Shown here piece by piece: positions 46,485-57,221 of a stretch of 64,000 bases of DNA. The DNA is taken from the NCBI GenBank assembly GCA_026018925.1, contig JAKSZU010000008.1, positions 65,013,027 through 65,077,026 on the forward strand, given 5' to 3'. The translations under genes and the position numbers were made by a program. The notes under the pieces are model-generated. The model was given only the letters and a program-made list of their open reading frames with translations. It ran no database searches and was not told the origin of the DNA. The stretch comes from Tupaia tana. Lineage: Eukaryota > Chordata > Mammalia > Scandentia > Tupaiidae. The first letter of the stretch is position 1; each line of letters starts with the position of its first letter.

Positions 46485-47008
46485 CGACTTTTGAAATTTT
46501 AAGAACATCAGTAGAAAACAATCTGTAGACTTTGAAGGATACATAAGCAACTGAGTACTCTCCCCAAATAAAATGAGCCATTTATCATAAAATTAGGTGT
46601 ATTTGTTATTTATACTTAAATTAGAAAGAGGAACCACTAATATATTTGACTTGACTAAGATGCACTGTATTCATGCTGGAAAAAATCATGTTATACTCTG
46701 TAAAGATGTGTAGAGATTAGATGTAAATGACAAATAAACAAGTAAATATTTAAGGAAAAGAAAGAGCAACTACTATTTCTCACAAAACACTCTCCCTCTA
46801 CCTCCTTGAAATTAAACTACTCAGTATAGCTATTGTGGGAAGAACATGTAGAAATAAAGATATAAGCCTGAATTTTATCAAAACTTGCACTGATTTACTA
46901 ACATAGTTGATGAAAAACTTGGCCTAAGGTTTATTTTAATACATTTTCTTTTAAAATTATAGAAACATGATATATTAAATAATTATTTTTTGCATTAAGA
47001 AATATCTG
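46485..47008. other. AT-rich DNA, nothing recognised
   Basis: No element or exon was supported. Confidence 0.5.
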
Positions 47009-47277
47009 GAGGCCAACAGATGGCGTAGCAGTGGCGTCACTGGACTCTCACATGGTCTACTGAGATTCCAGTCAGCGACCCATTGGCTTGTAAATCAAAC
47101 CAGGCATGTATGGGTGCCTTTGTGAACTAGATCCTGGGAGGAGAATGAAGTAGAAGGCATTGCAGCATGGCCATTCCCCCTGGGGAGTGATTTCTCACTC
47201 TCCCTTTCACTGTCTCTGTCTCTTTCTGGTGAGAACATGAGCCCTAAGGCATAAACCTCTAAACAAACAAACAAAAA
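47009..47277 (+). mobile_element. Class A SINE, full length
   Basis: GAGGCCAACAGATGGCGTAG head, GAGATTCCAGTCAGCGACCC in the B-box part, CCCCCTGGGGAGTGATTTC block and an (AAAC)n tail. Possible duplication AAATATCTG/AAAAATCTG. Confidence 0.9.
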
Positions 47278-48930
47278 AATCTGAAACTTGGAGTTATAGC
47301 ACATTCTATATTATTGCAGTTTATAAGATTTTCGAAGGAGCTGCTCTGTATAATTCTTCGCAAATATAAGTAACACACTTGACTAGAACTTCTGACTGGG
47401 CCTCCTCCTTCATCCTCCTGCCTTCCATTGGTCATTTCATGTAAGGGAGGGTAAAAATATTTTAATTTTATATAACAAGTCAGAAGAATAATCTAGGCAT
47501 CTTCAGCTCAGCTATAAAATTGAGCCTCTTTGAAGATAGCTTTCTTCTGTCCTCCAGAGAGTAAGGGGTTTTTCCATCAGATGGAAATCCCTGACACTGG
47601 ATTGCCTCTGTGTGTCTAGCTAGATAAAGCCTTTCTGATCTTGAGTTATAGGACCATTTTGATACTATGCAAAGCAATATGTCTGATTAAACTACTATTA
47701 GCAATGAGAGTAATGTTTGAACAACCATGTGGTAGTTCTTTACTTTTTTTTAAACTGTGTTTGAGAAGAGAGAGGGACCTATTTCAGGGCTACTACATCC
47801 TCAACAATTGAGCATTGCTCAGAAAACATAGATAAATAAAACCAGTAATAGAATTGCAGAGTGAAATAACATGTCAAAAGTCTTGATGAGACAAGATACA
47901 GAAATCATAAATTTTAATAAGGGAACAAAGCATTTTGAACTTGGCAGTGTATGGAGGCTTATATTTGACTGGACAGGTTGTGTTAGTAGTTAGATGATTT
48001 TAGACTACTCTGATCTAAAGAAAGTACATAGTTGGTTTATTTTTTGTTTGTTTGTTTTTTCTCCAGTTTGCAGTAGGATTATTCTTTGATAATTCAGTTT
48101 GTTTACGGATAGTAAAATTTAGACCTCTATAGGAGTGCAAGACAACATGGTCAGTCTTTGCAAATTTGTAGGTAACATCAGTGGATTGTTTTAGTATCCA
48201 GCAAGCAAATATCAGTACAAAAACTTGAGCAAATAACTAGACTAGAGATTCTTTGCAGAGCCATGCAGCTTCAGAATGTAAGCTTCTACATCTTTCTAGA
48301 CAGGAATATATTTTTCTAAATAGGCATGACTGCAGCATTTTTTTTTGAAATAATTTATTCTTTTTTGACCTTTTCATCTACAAACCTGATGAGTTCTGCA
48401 TGAATCGCAGATACTGTTGAGAAATTATTAGAGTGAAGTTTAGACAGATAACTTTAGATCTACTCTTTCAAATTCTAGAAGGTACAAACATATAAGCATA
48501 TTTTTACATGGACTTACATTAAGTGTATATACCTATGGGATTATGTGTACAGAAAAAAAAAGATTTGATAATTTCAAGTTGTTAACATTTGTGTACATAA
48601 GCAATCAAGTTTACCTACCAAAATAAGAAAATCTATAGGAAAACAATGACTTTAGGAGAGTAAGACAGTGTTGTTAGTGGTGAACTGGTTCTAGATACTG
48701 GTACTAGAATTAGGTACTGGTTCTCTGTAGAACTTAAGTCTTAAGATGCAAATGTATAAATGTTAGCTTCAATACAAACTTCTAAGTGTTGTTTATAAAC
48801 TGAAAGTACATTAACAACAATTGAAAGGCTTCCCCAGGAACATGTGTTCTTGGACATAGGATTGTTAAGCATAATTTTAGAAACACATACAGCTACAACA
48901 TCTGCCTAAGAGATTAGTCTCAGCTGAATT
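47278..48930. other. AT-rich DNA, nothing recognised
   Basis: About 1.65 kb without assignable repeat or exon. Confidence 0.5.
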
Positions 48931-48945
48931 CAAAGTCACATATTG

Positions 48946-49170
48946 GAGCAAGCTCCATAGTATGGTGGATAAGCGCTGTGCAATGTGAGCCAGACCCACA
49001 TGGCTGACTGTGGTTTGAATCTGAGCCCTAGTGATTTGAAAAACATTCTGGTCATATTGCACAGGTACCCAAAATCTTGACCAGATGGAGAAATAAGGAT
49101 CATGGTAAGGGCATGCACCATTGAAAGGTGAGTTCCCGCTTCCCACCCACAATTAAAATAAACAAAAAGC
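48946..49170 (+). mobile_element. Old class A-related SINE
   Basis: GAGCAAGCTCCATAGTATGG head, GACTGTGGTTTGAATCTGAG (B-box region), GTACCCAAAATCTTGACCAG and GGTGAGTTCCCGCTTCCC. It lacks the CCCTATAGCAAAAACC end and finishes AATTAAAATAAACAAAAAG, closer to the class S tail. Target-site duplication CAAAGTCACATATTG (48931-48945) and CAAATCCACACATTG (49171-49185). Confidence 0.82.
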
Positions 49171-49340
49171 CAAATCCACACATTGTAGATTCTGTACAGT
49201 GGTCATTAACCACATGTGGTTGAAAATGGAAGTCTTCATTAACACTGTCTCCTGCCATATCACTGAATGTTTACTATCATCTTGGGCATCACTAAGTAGT
49301 TTACTATGAAATCACAGTTCTATCTAAAATTTAATTCTCT

Positions 49341-49599
49341 CCTTTTGAGAGAGAGAGATTTTTGCAGTAGGGTGTGAATGGTCACCAGAAAAACAAAGAT
49401 AGAGAAAAAAAGTGAGAAATCAGCCCCCAGAGGGGATGGTGATGCCATCCCTTCTCCTCCATTCTCCTCTCGGAATCTTGGGCATACATGCACACACACC
49501 TCCAGCATGAGTTTTAAGCCACTGGGCCCAGGACTCAAACTGCAGCCAACTATGGGGAGGTCCAGTGATGTAACCACTATGCCATCTGCTGGCCCCTAG
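49341..49599 (-). mobile_element. Class A SINE, full length
   Basis: A perfect 13-bp duplication AATTTAATTCTCT (49328-49340, 49600-49612) flanks it. AATCAGCCCCCAGAGGGGAT block, GCATGAGTTTTAAGCCACTG and CCATCTGCTGGCCCC head end. Confidence 0.94.
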
Positions 49600-49612
49600 A
49601 ATTTAATTCTCT

Positions 49613-50115
49613 GTAGGGGTGGAAACACCCAACCTTGGTAGTTGGGGGTTCGAAATATTTTTGTTCTATTAAAGAAAAATGTGTGGTGCTTCAGTGCTTG
49701 TCATTAAGTTAACTTCAACTTTGGGTCTCCGAAATAATTATAGTGAAAGGAATGTCATACTAGAGCTACTGACAGAACTCTGATATCACCTAAGCCTGTA
49801 GAATCACTTCGGATAAGATGAGGAGCAATACAATTTGGGACAGTTTTTAATTACTTTGGATTTTTTTACAAACTAAGGAAGGATAGGCAGGATATTTTTA
49901 TTTTAACCTAGAATTACATTGGAATTTAACTGGTGGGAAAATTTAATCTTCATACTTTAATATTAATTCCCAAAACTCACACTACTAAAGAACTTATCTT
50001 CAAATTTATGGCATGTCTATGATGTTGGAATTTTATTATTGAATACCTTTCTGAGTTGTATCTCTAGATTTTTTTTTTTTTTTTTTTAATGAACTCACTT
50101 AAGTTAACTGAATAG
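49613..50115. other. Nothing recognised
   Basis: AT-rich DNA with an 18-base T run near 50070 that could be the tail of a truncated minus-strand retroposon. Confidence 0.45.
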
Positions 50116-50305
50116 AGGCCAACAGATGGAGTAGTGGGTATGTCACTGTACTGCCAAGTGGCTGACCATGTTTCAAGTCCTAGACTCACTGGCTTAAATT
50201 CATCCCAGGGGTGTGCGCTTTCGTTCCCAAGATCCTGGGAGGAGAATGGGGGAGAAGGAATTGTGACATGGGGGTGATTTCTCACTTTCCCTCTCATTGT
50301 CTCTT

Positions 50306-50341
<36 letters not shown>

Positions 50342-50380
50342 GTGAGCTCACGTGCCTTAAAGTAAAAAACCTCTAAAAAA
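50116..50380 (+). mobile_element. Class A SINE with body deletion
   Basis: GAGGCCAACAGATGGAGTAG head. The block and its left flank are reduced to TGTGACATGGGGGTGATTTC. A (CT)n run lies at 50308-50339; end CACGTGCCTTAAAGT. Confidence 0.9.
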
Positions 50381-50766
50381 ATCATTGAGTATCTCCTGAT
50401 AGACTATGCTGTACAATCTAGTCAAACCTAATTAGAGATAAGAAATGGAATAGAGGATAAATTTTTAGCCTTCAAGCAGATCAGGTATGGCATGAAATTT
50501 AATTAATATATTATTCCAATCTATTTAAGAGCCCCAGAGAGCAAAATATTAACCATCCTCTAGGGGCCTCAGAGGAGGTGATATTAGTTTCAGAGGAGCG
50601 GTCTCAAGAAGGTTTGTGCTGAGAATGTTAATCGTCTTTGACAAAGGACATAACCTCATTTTGGGACATCATAGTTTTAATAATTAAGGCCAATGGGTTA
50701 AGGAAAATCCTCTGTGGAATGATTAGGGATATTACTTAGTCTCTCTTCTTAATGCTATTTCTTCTT
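50381..50766. other. Nothing recognised
   Basis: Unique-looking. TTAAGAGCCCCAGAGAGC at about 50525 may be old repeat, but it is unassigned. Confidence 0.45.
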
Positions 50767-51028
50767 CTTTTTTTTTTTTTTTTTTTTGAGATTTTGGCTA
50801 TAGGGCATATGTGTTCATTAGTGAGACAGAGAGAGACAGAGAGACAGAAAGTGAGAAATCACCCCCACAAGGGAATGGCCATGCTGCGATCCCTCCTTCT
50901 CCCTGCGGCTCTTGGGATTTGGGGCACACACACACATGCACTGGGTGTGAGTTTTAAGTTGCTGCATCTGGGACTTGAACTGTGGTCGACCACATGGGAG
51001 TGGCCCATTGCACCATCTGCTGGTCCCC
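50767..51028 (-). mobile_element. Class A SINE, full length
   Basis: A 19-base T run, ATTTTGGCTATAGGGCATAT, GTGGTCGACCACATGGGAG and CATCTGCTGGTCCCCC. A few bases of the head (the AAGGTTATGG part) are missing around 51000. Confidence 0.93.
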
Positions 51029-51065
51029 CAAATACTCCTTTTGAAGCAGCAGAATTTCCTTCTTT

Positions 51066-51281
51066 TTAAAGTTTATTTATTTGATTATTGAAATATAGTG
51101 AGAGAGAGAGGGAGGTACCCTGGAAGGATCTCATCATGTGATGATCCTGTCCCCAGCCGGACAGGATAATGACGCTTGTACTCAGCATGTTCATGTCAAC
51201 CAAGGATCCGAATCTGGGTCTTCTCTGTGACTTAGAATCATGCAACAGTGCTTTACTGACTATGCAACCATAGCTGGGTCT
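51066..51281 (-). mobile_element. Class B SINE (third type)
   Basis: Minus strand: AGACCCAGCTATGGTTGCAT head with A box, CCAGATTCGGATCCTTGG B-box region, GACAGGATCATCACATGATG, CCTCCCTCTCTCTCTC and an AAATAAATAAACTT tail. Duplication AATTTCCTTCTTT before and AATTTCTTTCTTA after. No other copy in the window is closely alike. Confidence 0.7.
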
Positions 51282-51295
51282 AATTTCTTTCTTAA

Positions 51296-51482
51296 CAGCT
51301 TGCATGTATGCCCAAAATCCAGAGAAGAGAGTGGAAGAGAAGGGATCGTGCCATGGCCATCTTCCTGTGGGACGTATTCTCACTTTTGTCTTTCTCTATC
51401 TCTCTGATGAGCACATGAGCCCTATAGCAAAAATCTCTCTCCCTTAAAAAAAAGAAAAAGAAAAGAAAAAGAAAAAAAAAAA
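51296..51482 (+). mobile_element. Class A SINE, 5'-truncated
   Basis: Starts at GCTTGCATGTATGCCCAAAA, so the whole tRNA head is absent. Body and CCCTATAGCAAAAATCTC end are present, with an (AAAAAG)n tail. Confidence 0.92.
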
Positions 51483-51487
51483 ACTTC

Positions 51488-51640
51488 ACATAGTTGTTAA
51501 TAGGTATCATTTGATGAGTTTGGACATATACAAACACCCATGATACCATACAACAATCAAGATAATATCAAGATAATAGACACATCCAACATATCCCAAA
51601 ATTTTCTGTGCGTGAGTGTCTGTAAAGAAAATTTTACATG
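51488..51640 (-). mobile_element. Ancient L1 3'UTR piece, antisense
   Basis: The plus strand reads GATGAGTTTGGACATATACA, CATGATACCATACAACAATC and AACATATCCCAAAATTTTC, the complement-orientation phrases of L1MA/B-type 3'UTRs. Likely the same element as 53100-54410, split by younger insertions. Confidence 0.75.
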
Positions 51641-51641
51641 A

Positions 51642-51720
51642 GGGCCCAGCTGCAGTGTTATGTGCTGTGAACACATTGTGCTCCACAAGCTGGGACTACA
51701 GGTGAGGCCTGAGTTTGACA
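51642..51720 (+). mobile_element. Class B SINE head only
   Basis: GGGCCCAGCTGCAGTGTTAT and ACTACAGGTGAGGCCTGAG, about 80 bp, fused to L1 sequence with no spacer and no tail. It could be a template-switch chimera or a chance deletion junction. Confidence 0.5.
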
Positions 51721-52893
51721 TCAGGGATGCAAAGGTGGTTCAGCATACACAAAACCATAAATTTAATACACCATATTAACAGAAAGAAAGATGAAAACCA
51801 TACAATCATTTCAATCGATGCATAAAAAGCATTTGACAAAATACAGCATTCTTTCATGATTAAGACGCTCAGTAAAATCAGCATAGAAGGATCATTTCTC
51901 AGCATAAGAAAAGCCATCTATGAAAAACCTATAGCTAACTTTATACTGAATGGGGAAAAGCTAAAAGCTTTTCCACTAAAAACTAATACAAGACAAGACT
52001 ACCCATTCTCTCCACTACTATTCAATTTAGTACTGGAAGTCCTAGTCAATGCAATCAGACAAGAGAATGAAATAAAATGCATTCCAACAGGAAAAGAAGA
52101 TTTGAAATTGTCTCTGGTTTGCAGATGACATGATTGTGCATATAGAAGACTCAATAGTAACAATGAAAAAAATTCTCGAAGTAATAAATGCATACAGTAA
52201 AGTGGCAGGATACAAAATTAACCTACAAAAATCTATAGCATTTCCATATATAGACAACAAACAGACAGAGGTAGAACTGAAGAAAGTAATCCCATTTACC
52301 ATAGCAACAAAAAGTATAAGATACCTAAGAATAAAGCTAATCAATGAAGTCAAAGACCTCTTTAAGGAAAACTATGAAAATCTCAAAAAATAAATAGAAA
52401 ATGACACAAAAAAAGTGGAAGGACATATCATGTTTCTGAATTGGGAGAAATAATACAATGAAAATGGCAATCCTACCCAAATTAATCTATATATTTAATC
52501 CAATCCTTATAAAATTACAAGAGATATTCTTCACAGATTTAAAAAAGACATCCATAGAATTTGTGTGGAACCATAAAAGACTCCGTATTGCCAAAGCAAT
52601 CCTGTGCAAAAAGAGTGGAGTGGGTGGCATCTCACTTCCTGACCCCAAAATATATTACAAAGCTGTGATAATCAAAGCATGATATTGGCACAAAAACAGA
52701 CATGAGGCCCAGTGGAACACTGTAGAGATCCCAGAAATAAACCCCAAAACATACAGCCAACTGATCTTTGACAAATGGTACTAGTCAATCCAGTGGGAAA
52801 AGGAAAACACCTTTAGCAAATGGTGTTGGAAAAAAAAACAACAACAACAAAAAACAACAGGTATCCACCTGCAGAAAGATGAATCAATTTAAA
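51721..52893 (+). mobile_element. L1 ORF2 fragment (reverse transcriptase to C-terminal part)
   Basis: Translated pieces match L1 ORF2: [54 protein letters not shown] (catalytic FADD at 52118-52129), [51 protein letters not shown] and [16 protein letters not shown]. The frame shifts just before FADD through one extra G, and there are further stops. An A-rich CAA repeat (52830-52859) is inserted after the WCW motif. Endonuclease, 5'UTR and 3'UTR are absent. Confidence 0.93.
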
Positions 52894-53098
52894 GACTGGG
52901 TGCTGCCGTGTGCACCTGTAATTCTAGCAACTTGGGAGCCTAAAGGAGAGAGATCTGAAGCTTGAGGTTGACTTGGCCAACATAAAAAGATCCTGTCTAA
53001 TAAAAGAACCAGTAAGGCAATACATAGCTGTAATCCCAGTAGGAAAGTGAGGTAGGAAGATCAAGATATAGTGAGATCTTATCTTATAAAAGAAAAAA
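52894..53098 (+). mobile_element. Dimeric 7SL RNA-derived SINE (Alu-like)
   Basis: Left arm: GACTGGGTGCTGCCGTGTGC, ACCTGTAATTCTAGCAACTT, GGGAGCCTAAAGG, CTTGGCCAACATAAAAAGAT and CCTGTCTAATAAAAG. This is the Alu/FLAM order. The right arm is shorter and more decayed: AGCTGTAATCCCAGTAGGAA, GTGAGGTAGGAAGATC and AGTGAGATCTTATCTTATAAAAG. An AluSINE-like dimer with an A-rich linker. Family knowledge: such SINEs occur in primates, rodents and tree shrews. Confidence 0.85.
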
Positions 53099-53099
53099 G

Positions 53100-54410
53100 A
53101 GCATTTCACATGAAATTTAATCTTTTAACACGAGGTGCACAATGCCATACTTTTAGCTTTTTGCATATGTTGTATAGCAGATTTCTACAACTTAATCGTC
53201 TACCATATTTGAAAATTTGTACCATTAAATAAATCCCTATTTCTTCTATTGCTCAGCCCTTGGTAAACACTACTATATTCTCTGCTTATTTGAGTTTGAC
53301 TATTTTACATATCTCATATAAATGAAACTTAGCAGTATTTGTCATCCTGCAACTGACTTATCTCAGTTAGTATAATGTCCTCCATACTATTAAAAGGGCA
53401 GAATTTTCTTCCTTTTATGCTATTAAAGTAGCAGAATTGCTTTACTTTGCATGGCCAAATAGTATTTTATAGTGTATGCACACCATTTTTTAAAAATCTA
53501 TTCAACCACTGATGTGCACTTAGATTGATTTTATATCTTGGCTATCCTGAATAATACTTCAAAACATGGAAATGCAGATATCCCCTCAACCCACTGATTT
53601 AATTTCTCTTGATCATTTATTAATTGTATTGGGGAATTATATAGGAGTTCTTCTTTTAAATGGTAGGTCCATTTTTGATTTTTGAGGAATTCTGTTTTTC
53701 ACATCTGTATTGATTTGTATTCCCAACAGTGTACATACTCACTTTTTGGTGCATCCTTTTCAAAAATTACATTTTGTCTTTCTGAAAAATAGTCATTTTA
53801 ATAGTTGTGAAATATTATAGCTCTCATTGTGGTTCTGAATTGCATTTTTCTGCTAATTAACAATGTTGGATTTTTTCATATATCTATTAACTGCATATCT
53901 TCTTTTAAGAAATTTCTATTCCAGTTCTTTACTCATTTTTAATCAGATTATTTGAATTTTAGGACCAACAGGTGACATGGTGGTTAAGGTGCTGGACATT
54001 CCCACATGGCCGACCAGAGTTCGAGTCCTGAATCTGGTGGCTTGCTTTCTCACTTCTCTCTTTCACTCTCACCCTCTGTCTCTCTCTGGTCAAATTTAAA
54101 AAATGAGTGAATGAATAAATAAAATTAAATAAATAATTATAAAAAAGATTATTTGAATTTTACTATTGAGTTATATGAGTTCCTCCTGTGTTTTGGAAAT
54201 TACAACCTTAATAGATAAATGGTTTGTAAGTATTTTCTCCCATTTCATTGGTTTCCTTGTTACTCTTGATTTTTTCCTTTGCTATGTAGCAACATTTTAG
54301 TTACACATAATACCACTAGTTTATTTTTATTTTTGTTGCCTGCAGTTTCAAATCATTTCTAAGAACTCATTGCTCCAACTAGTTCAAGAAAATTTCCCTG
54401 TATTTTCTTT
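53100..54410 (-). mobile_element. Ancient L1 (L1MA/B-like), 3'UTR and ORF2 end, antisense
   Basis: Plus-strand phrases in order: GTTGTATAGCAGATTTCTAC and ATCCCTATTTCTTC (3'UTR), TAAACACTACTATATTCTCT, CTTATCTCAGTTAGTATAAT, GCATGGCCAAATAGTATTTT, TCCTGAATAATACTTC, TGTATTCCCAACAGTGTAC, CTCATTGTGGTTCTGAATTG, ATGGTTTGTAAGTATTTTCT and TTTTTGTTGCCTGCAG. This is about 1.1 kb of one L1 read backwards, with one class S SINE inside. Confidence 0.88.
53961..54145 (+). mobile_element. Class S SINE inside an ancient L1
   Basis: A perfect 16-bp duplication AGATTATTTGAATTTT (53945-53960, 54146-54161) flanks it. AGGACCAACAGGTGACATGG head, GAGTTCGAGTCCTG B box and TCTCTGGTCAAATTTAAAAA with an AAAT-type tail. 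Confidence 0.95.
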
Positions 54411-55141
54411 TCACTCTGCTCCCTTTAACCAGTTTCCTAAAAGGATACTTAGAAATGATTAAAAAGCATTTCTAACGCCTCTATGTCCTTCTCTCTCTCT
54501 GGAACATGAATTGTCCAAGATCTGGTTGGCTTGGATTTTGGAGAAGCTGAGAACTGTCCTCCTTCAATTATATCATGATTTAATTAGTAATCTACTTGAT
54601 CCAGAAACCCAGTTAATATCAATCAGCTAATAAGCATAAGGGTAACCTCTACATGAGATTTAATTCTAAGTAAAGACTGTCTCTTTCTCTCTTGCTTTCT
54701 CGTAATTTTTCCTGATATGCAGGTGGAATATTTACCACTTCCAGATATGCAATATATATTTGGGCATAAATAGATATTTTGCTTTACTAATTATAGCCAT
54801 AAAAAGTTACAATGTTATCTCTTCCTTTAACAATACACATTTAATTTTCTAGGCAAGGCTTATTTAGATAGATGCATACAAGCATATAGACATACATACT
54901 TACATACATATGTAACTTGTATATTTAAATCCTTTAAGCAGAATGTTGTTAAAAATAAACCTGTGGAGTCACTAGGTATGTTTCAAATTATTAGCTCTTA
55001 GGGTCTGTCATTTCCTAATTCAATTGTTATATTAGCTTAGTAAAGAAAACATGAAAGGTAGGTGGCATAAAAAATTTCCAGGTCCTCATAATAGAGTGAT
55101 TTATTTTATAATATAAATAATATAATATAACTTTTAAAAAG
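54411..55141. other. AT-rich DNA, nothing recognised
   Basis: Unassigned. A short TACATAC run lies near 54890-54910. Confidence 0.5.
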
Positions 55142-55385
55142 TTCCCTGAAAACTGATGGCCTGAGTTCCAATTTATTTTCTGCTATTTTATTAACGGTGT
55201 GGACTTGGGCAATTTATTCCATAATCTTTGTCTCTGTTTATACATCTAAAAAGCATTAATAACAAAAATATTAGTTTTTACTGCATTGGATCATTGGAAA
55301 TTTAAATTAGTGAATTATGTAATGTGTCCAGAGGATTTCTGAGCACATAGTAAGTACTATAAAATTGTTGGCTATCATCATTTAC
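55142..55385 (+). mobile_element. MIR SINE, long copy
   Basis: GATGGCCTGAGTTCCAATTT, GTGTGGACTTGGGCAATTTA, TTTATACATCTAAAAAGC, TTTAAATTAGTGAATTATGT and CTGAGCACATAGTAAGTAC cover MIR from core to 3' end. Confidence 0.85.
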
Positions 55386-55646
55386 AGGATAAATGACATG
55401 TTGAGATTGTTCTTCGACAGATATTGTGATGAAATAAGGATGATACCTTTCGGAGTTTCCAGAGACGGTTATAAAGTCAGTGAAAAGAAAAAAAGCCAGA
55501 AAAAGTCTGAGCAAGTGTTTGCTATATGAGGATAGACACAAATCTAAGTACACAATACGAGAAGAGAGGCACTATTCAACTTGAGATTTGAAAGGTTAAT
55601 GACTGTTTAAACACAGGAATTCATTTGTTGCTTGTTTGGAGAAGTG

Positions 55647-55835
55647 GTTCTCAAAGTGTGATCTCTGAACCAGCCAAATCAGCGTCATCTGGGATTTTTT
55701 TTAACTGCACTATTCAGGCCCCAGATAAACCTACTGAACCAGAAAACTCAGGAAGTAGGGGGGCATCTGTTTTAATAATCCTTTGAAGTGATACAGATAT
55801 GTGCTAATATTTAAGTGCTATTCATTTTGTTCTGA
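55647..55835 (+). mobile_element. MER5A (hAT-Charlie nonautonomous DNA transposon)
   Basis: AGTGGTTCTCAAAGTGTGAT, CTGAACCAGCCAAATCAGCG, TCATCTGGGATT, CAGGCCCCAGATAAACCTAC, TGAACCAGAAAACTCAGG and GGCATCTGTTTTAATAATCC follow MER5A throughout. The terminal GAACCACTG is worn. Confidence 0.92.
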
Positions 55836-56281
55836 GGTACATAGCCATATAGAGCTGCTTGGGATAGCTAATTATGCAAAGAAGAAATTAATATTTCAAA
55901 ACAGGAGTAAGTACATATGATGGCATGTAAACTGAAAAATTATAAAGTCTTCCTTTAAACGAATACTGTCTCCATATGTCAAATAATATAACAGTTTAAA
56001 TTCTATAAGCAACATTATGAATAGGTATTATTAGTACACTATCTTCCAAATAATAACCACCAATGGGTTTAACTATATAATCATAGTTATTTGTGAATAG
56101 ACCATTATATTATTTACCAGACTTAAATTTCAAATTAGCAAATACATAATGAGTACTTAATTATACAACTCTTTAGGCAGCAGTTGTTGATAAGGACTTG
56201 AATTAAATAATTCATATTCCAATGAGCGAACATTTTACATGAAATAAACTTGGAAACTTTTTTTTAAAATTAAAGGATATC
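55836..56281. other. AT-rich DNA, nothing recognised
   Basis: No element or exon was supported. Confidence 0.5.
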
Positions 56282-56553
56282 GGGATCAGCAGTTAGCATA
56301 ATGGCTATGTCGCTGGACTCCCATGTAGTCGACCGCGGTAAGAGTCCCAGACCCGGTGACTTAAAACTCACGCCGGGTGCGTGTGCGTGCGTGCCCAAGA
56401 TCCCTAGAGGAGAATGGAGGAGAAGGGATTGCGGCGTGACCATCCCCCCTGGGGGGTGATTTCTTGCTTTCTGTCTCTCTGTCTCTCTCTGGCTTTCTGG
56501 TGAGCGCACGCGCCCTATAGCAAAAGCCTCTCAAAAAAAAAAAAAAAAAAAAA
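56282..56553 (+). mobile_element. Class A SINE, full length, young
   Basis: GGGATCAGCAGTTAGCATAA head. The B box is changed to GGTAAGAGTCC, losing the TTCGA core. CpG-rich body, block CCCCCCTGGGGGG and an A tail of about 23. Duplication is unclear (AAAGGATA/AAAGGACA). Confidence 0.95.
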
Positions 56554-56804
56554 AAGGACAAGATAATGAAAGATGTTGATTTTATTGTTGTTTCTCCAAA
56601 GGCTTATCATACTCTTTGTGTTCAATTGTTCATTTTAACTTTAAATAATTTGTACTAGGGAGTCAGAAAAAAGTGTCACAATAAACTGGTTAGTTAGGAT
56701 CATTCTAAATTTCTTTATCAATTTCTTGTTTCAATTGATTTCAGGCTGTATTTTAAAAACACAAGTATGTCTTGTGGAACAATGAAATAAGAACGTAAAG
56801 GTTA

Positions 56805-57047
56805 GAGGTAGCAGGTGGCATAGTGGTTAAGGCACTGGACTCCTACATGGCTGACTATGGTTTGATTCTCAGACCTGGTGGCTTCAAAAATCACACAGGG
56901 TGGGTACATGTGTATATGTGCCCAAAATACCAGAAAGAGAATGGATGAGAAGGGATTGCACTGTGGCTATCTTCCCTGAGGGGCGATTTCTTACTTTTCT
57001 TCTCACTGTCTCTGTCTCTGGTGCATGCATGTGCCCCCCAGCAAAAC
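56805..57047 (+). mobile_element. Class A SINE, full length
   Basis: GAGGTAGCAGGTGGCATAGTG head, GGTTTGATTCTCAGACC B-box part, GAGAATGGATGAGAAGGG, CCCTGAGGGGCGATTTC block and GCCCCCCAGCAAAAC end. Duplication AAGAACGTAAAGGTTA (56789-56804) and AAGAAAGTAAAAGATA (57048-57063). Confidence 0.92.
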
Positions 57048-57221
57048 AAGAAAGTAAAAGATAACTATTCTCATGATGTCACCGTCATCCTGTCCTTTCA
57101 ATCTGATCACCATGCCATTTCTTACTCTTTGCTTGCTATCATTTTATTTCATGTATTTATACTGCCATCTATATCCCAAGACATTTTCAACTCCTATTTT
57201 ATTGCTTTCAAATTCATTAAG

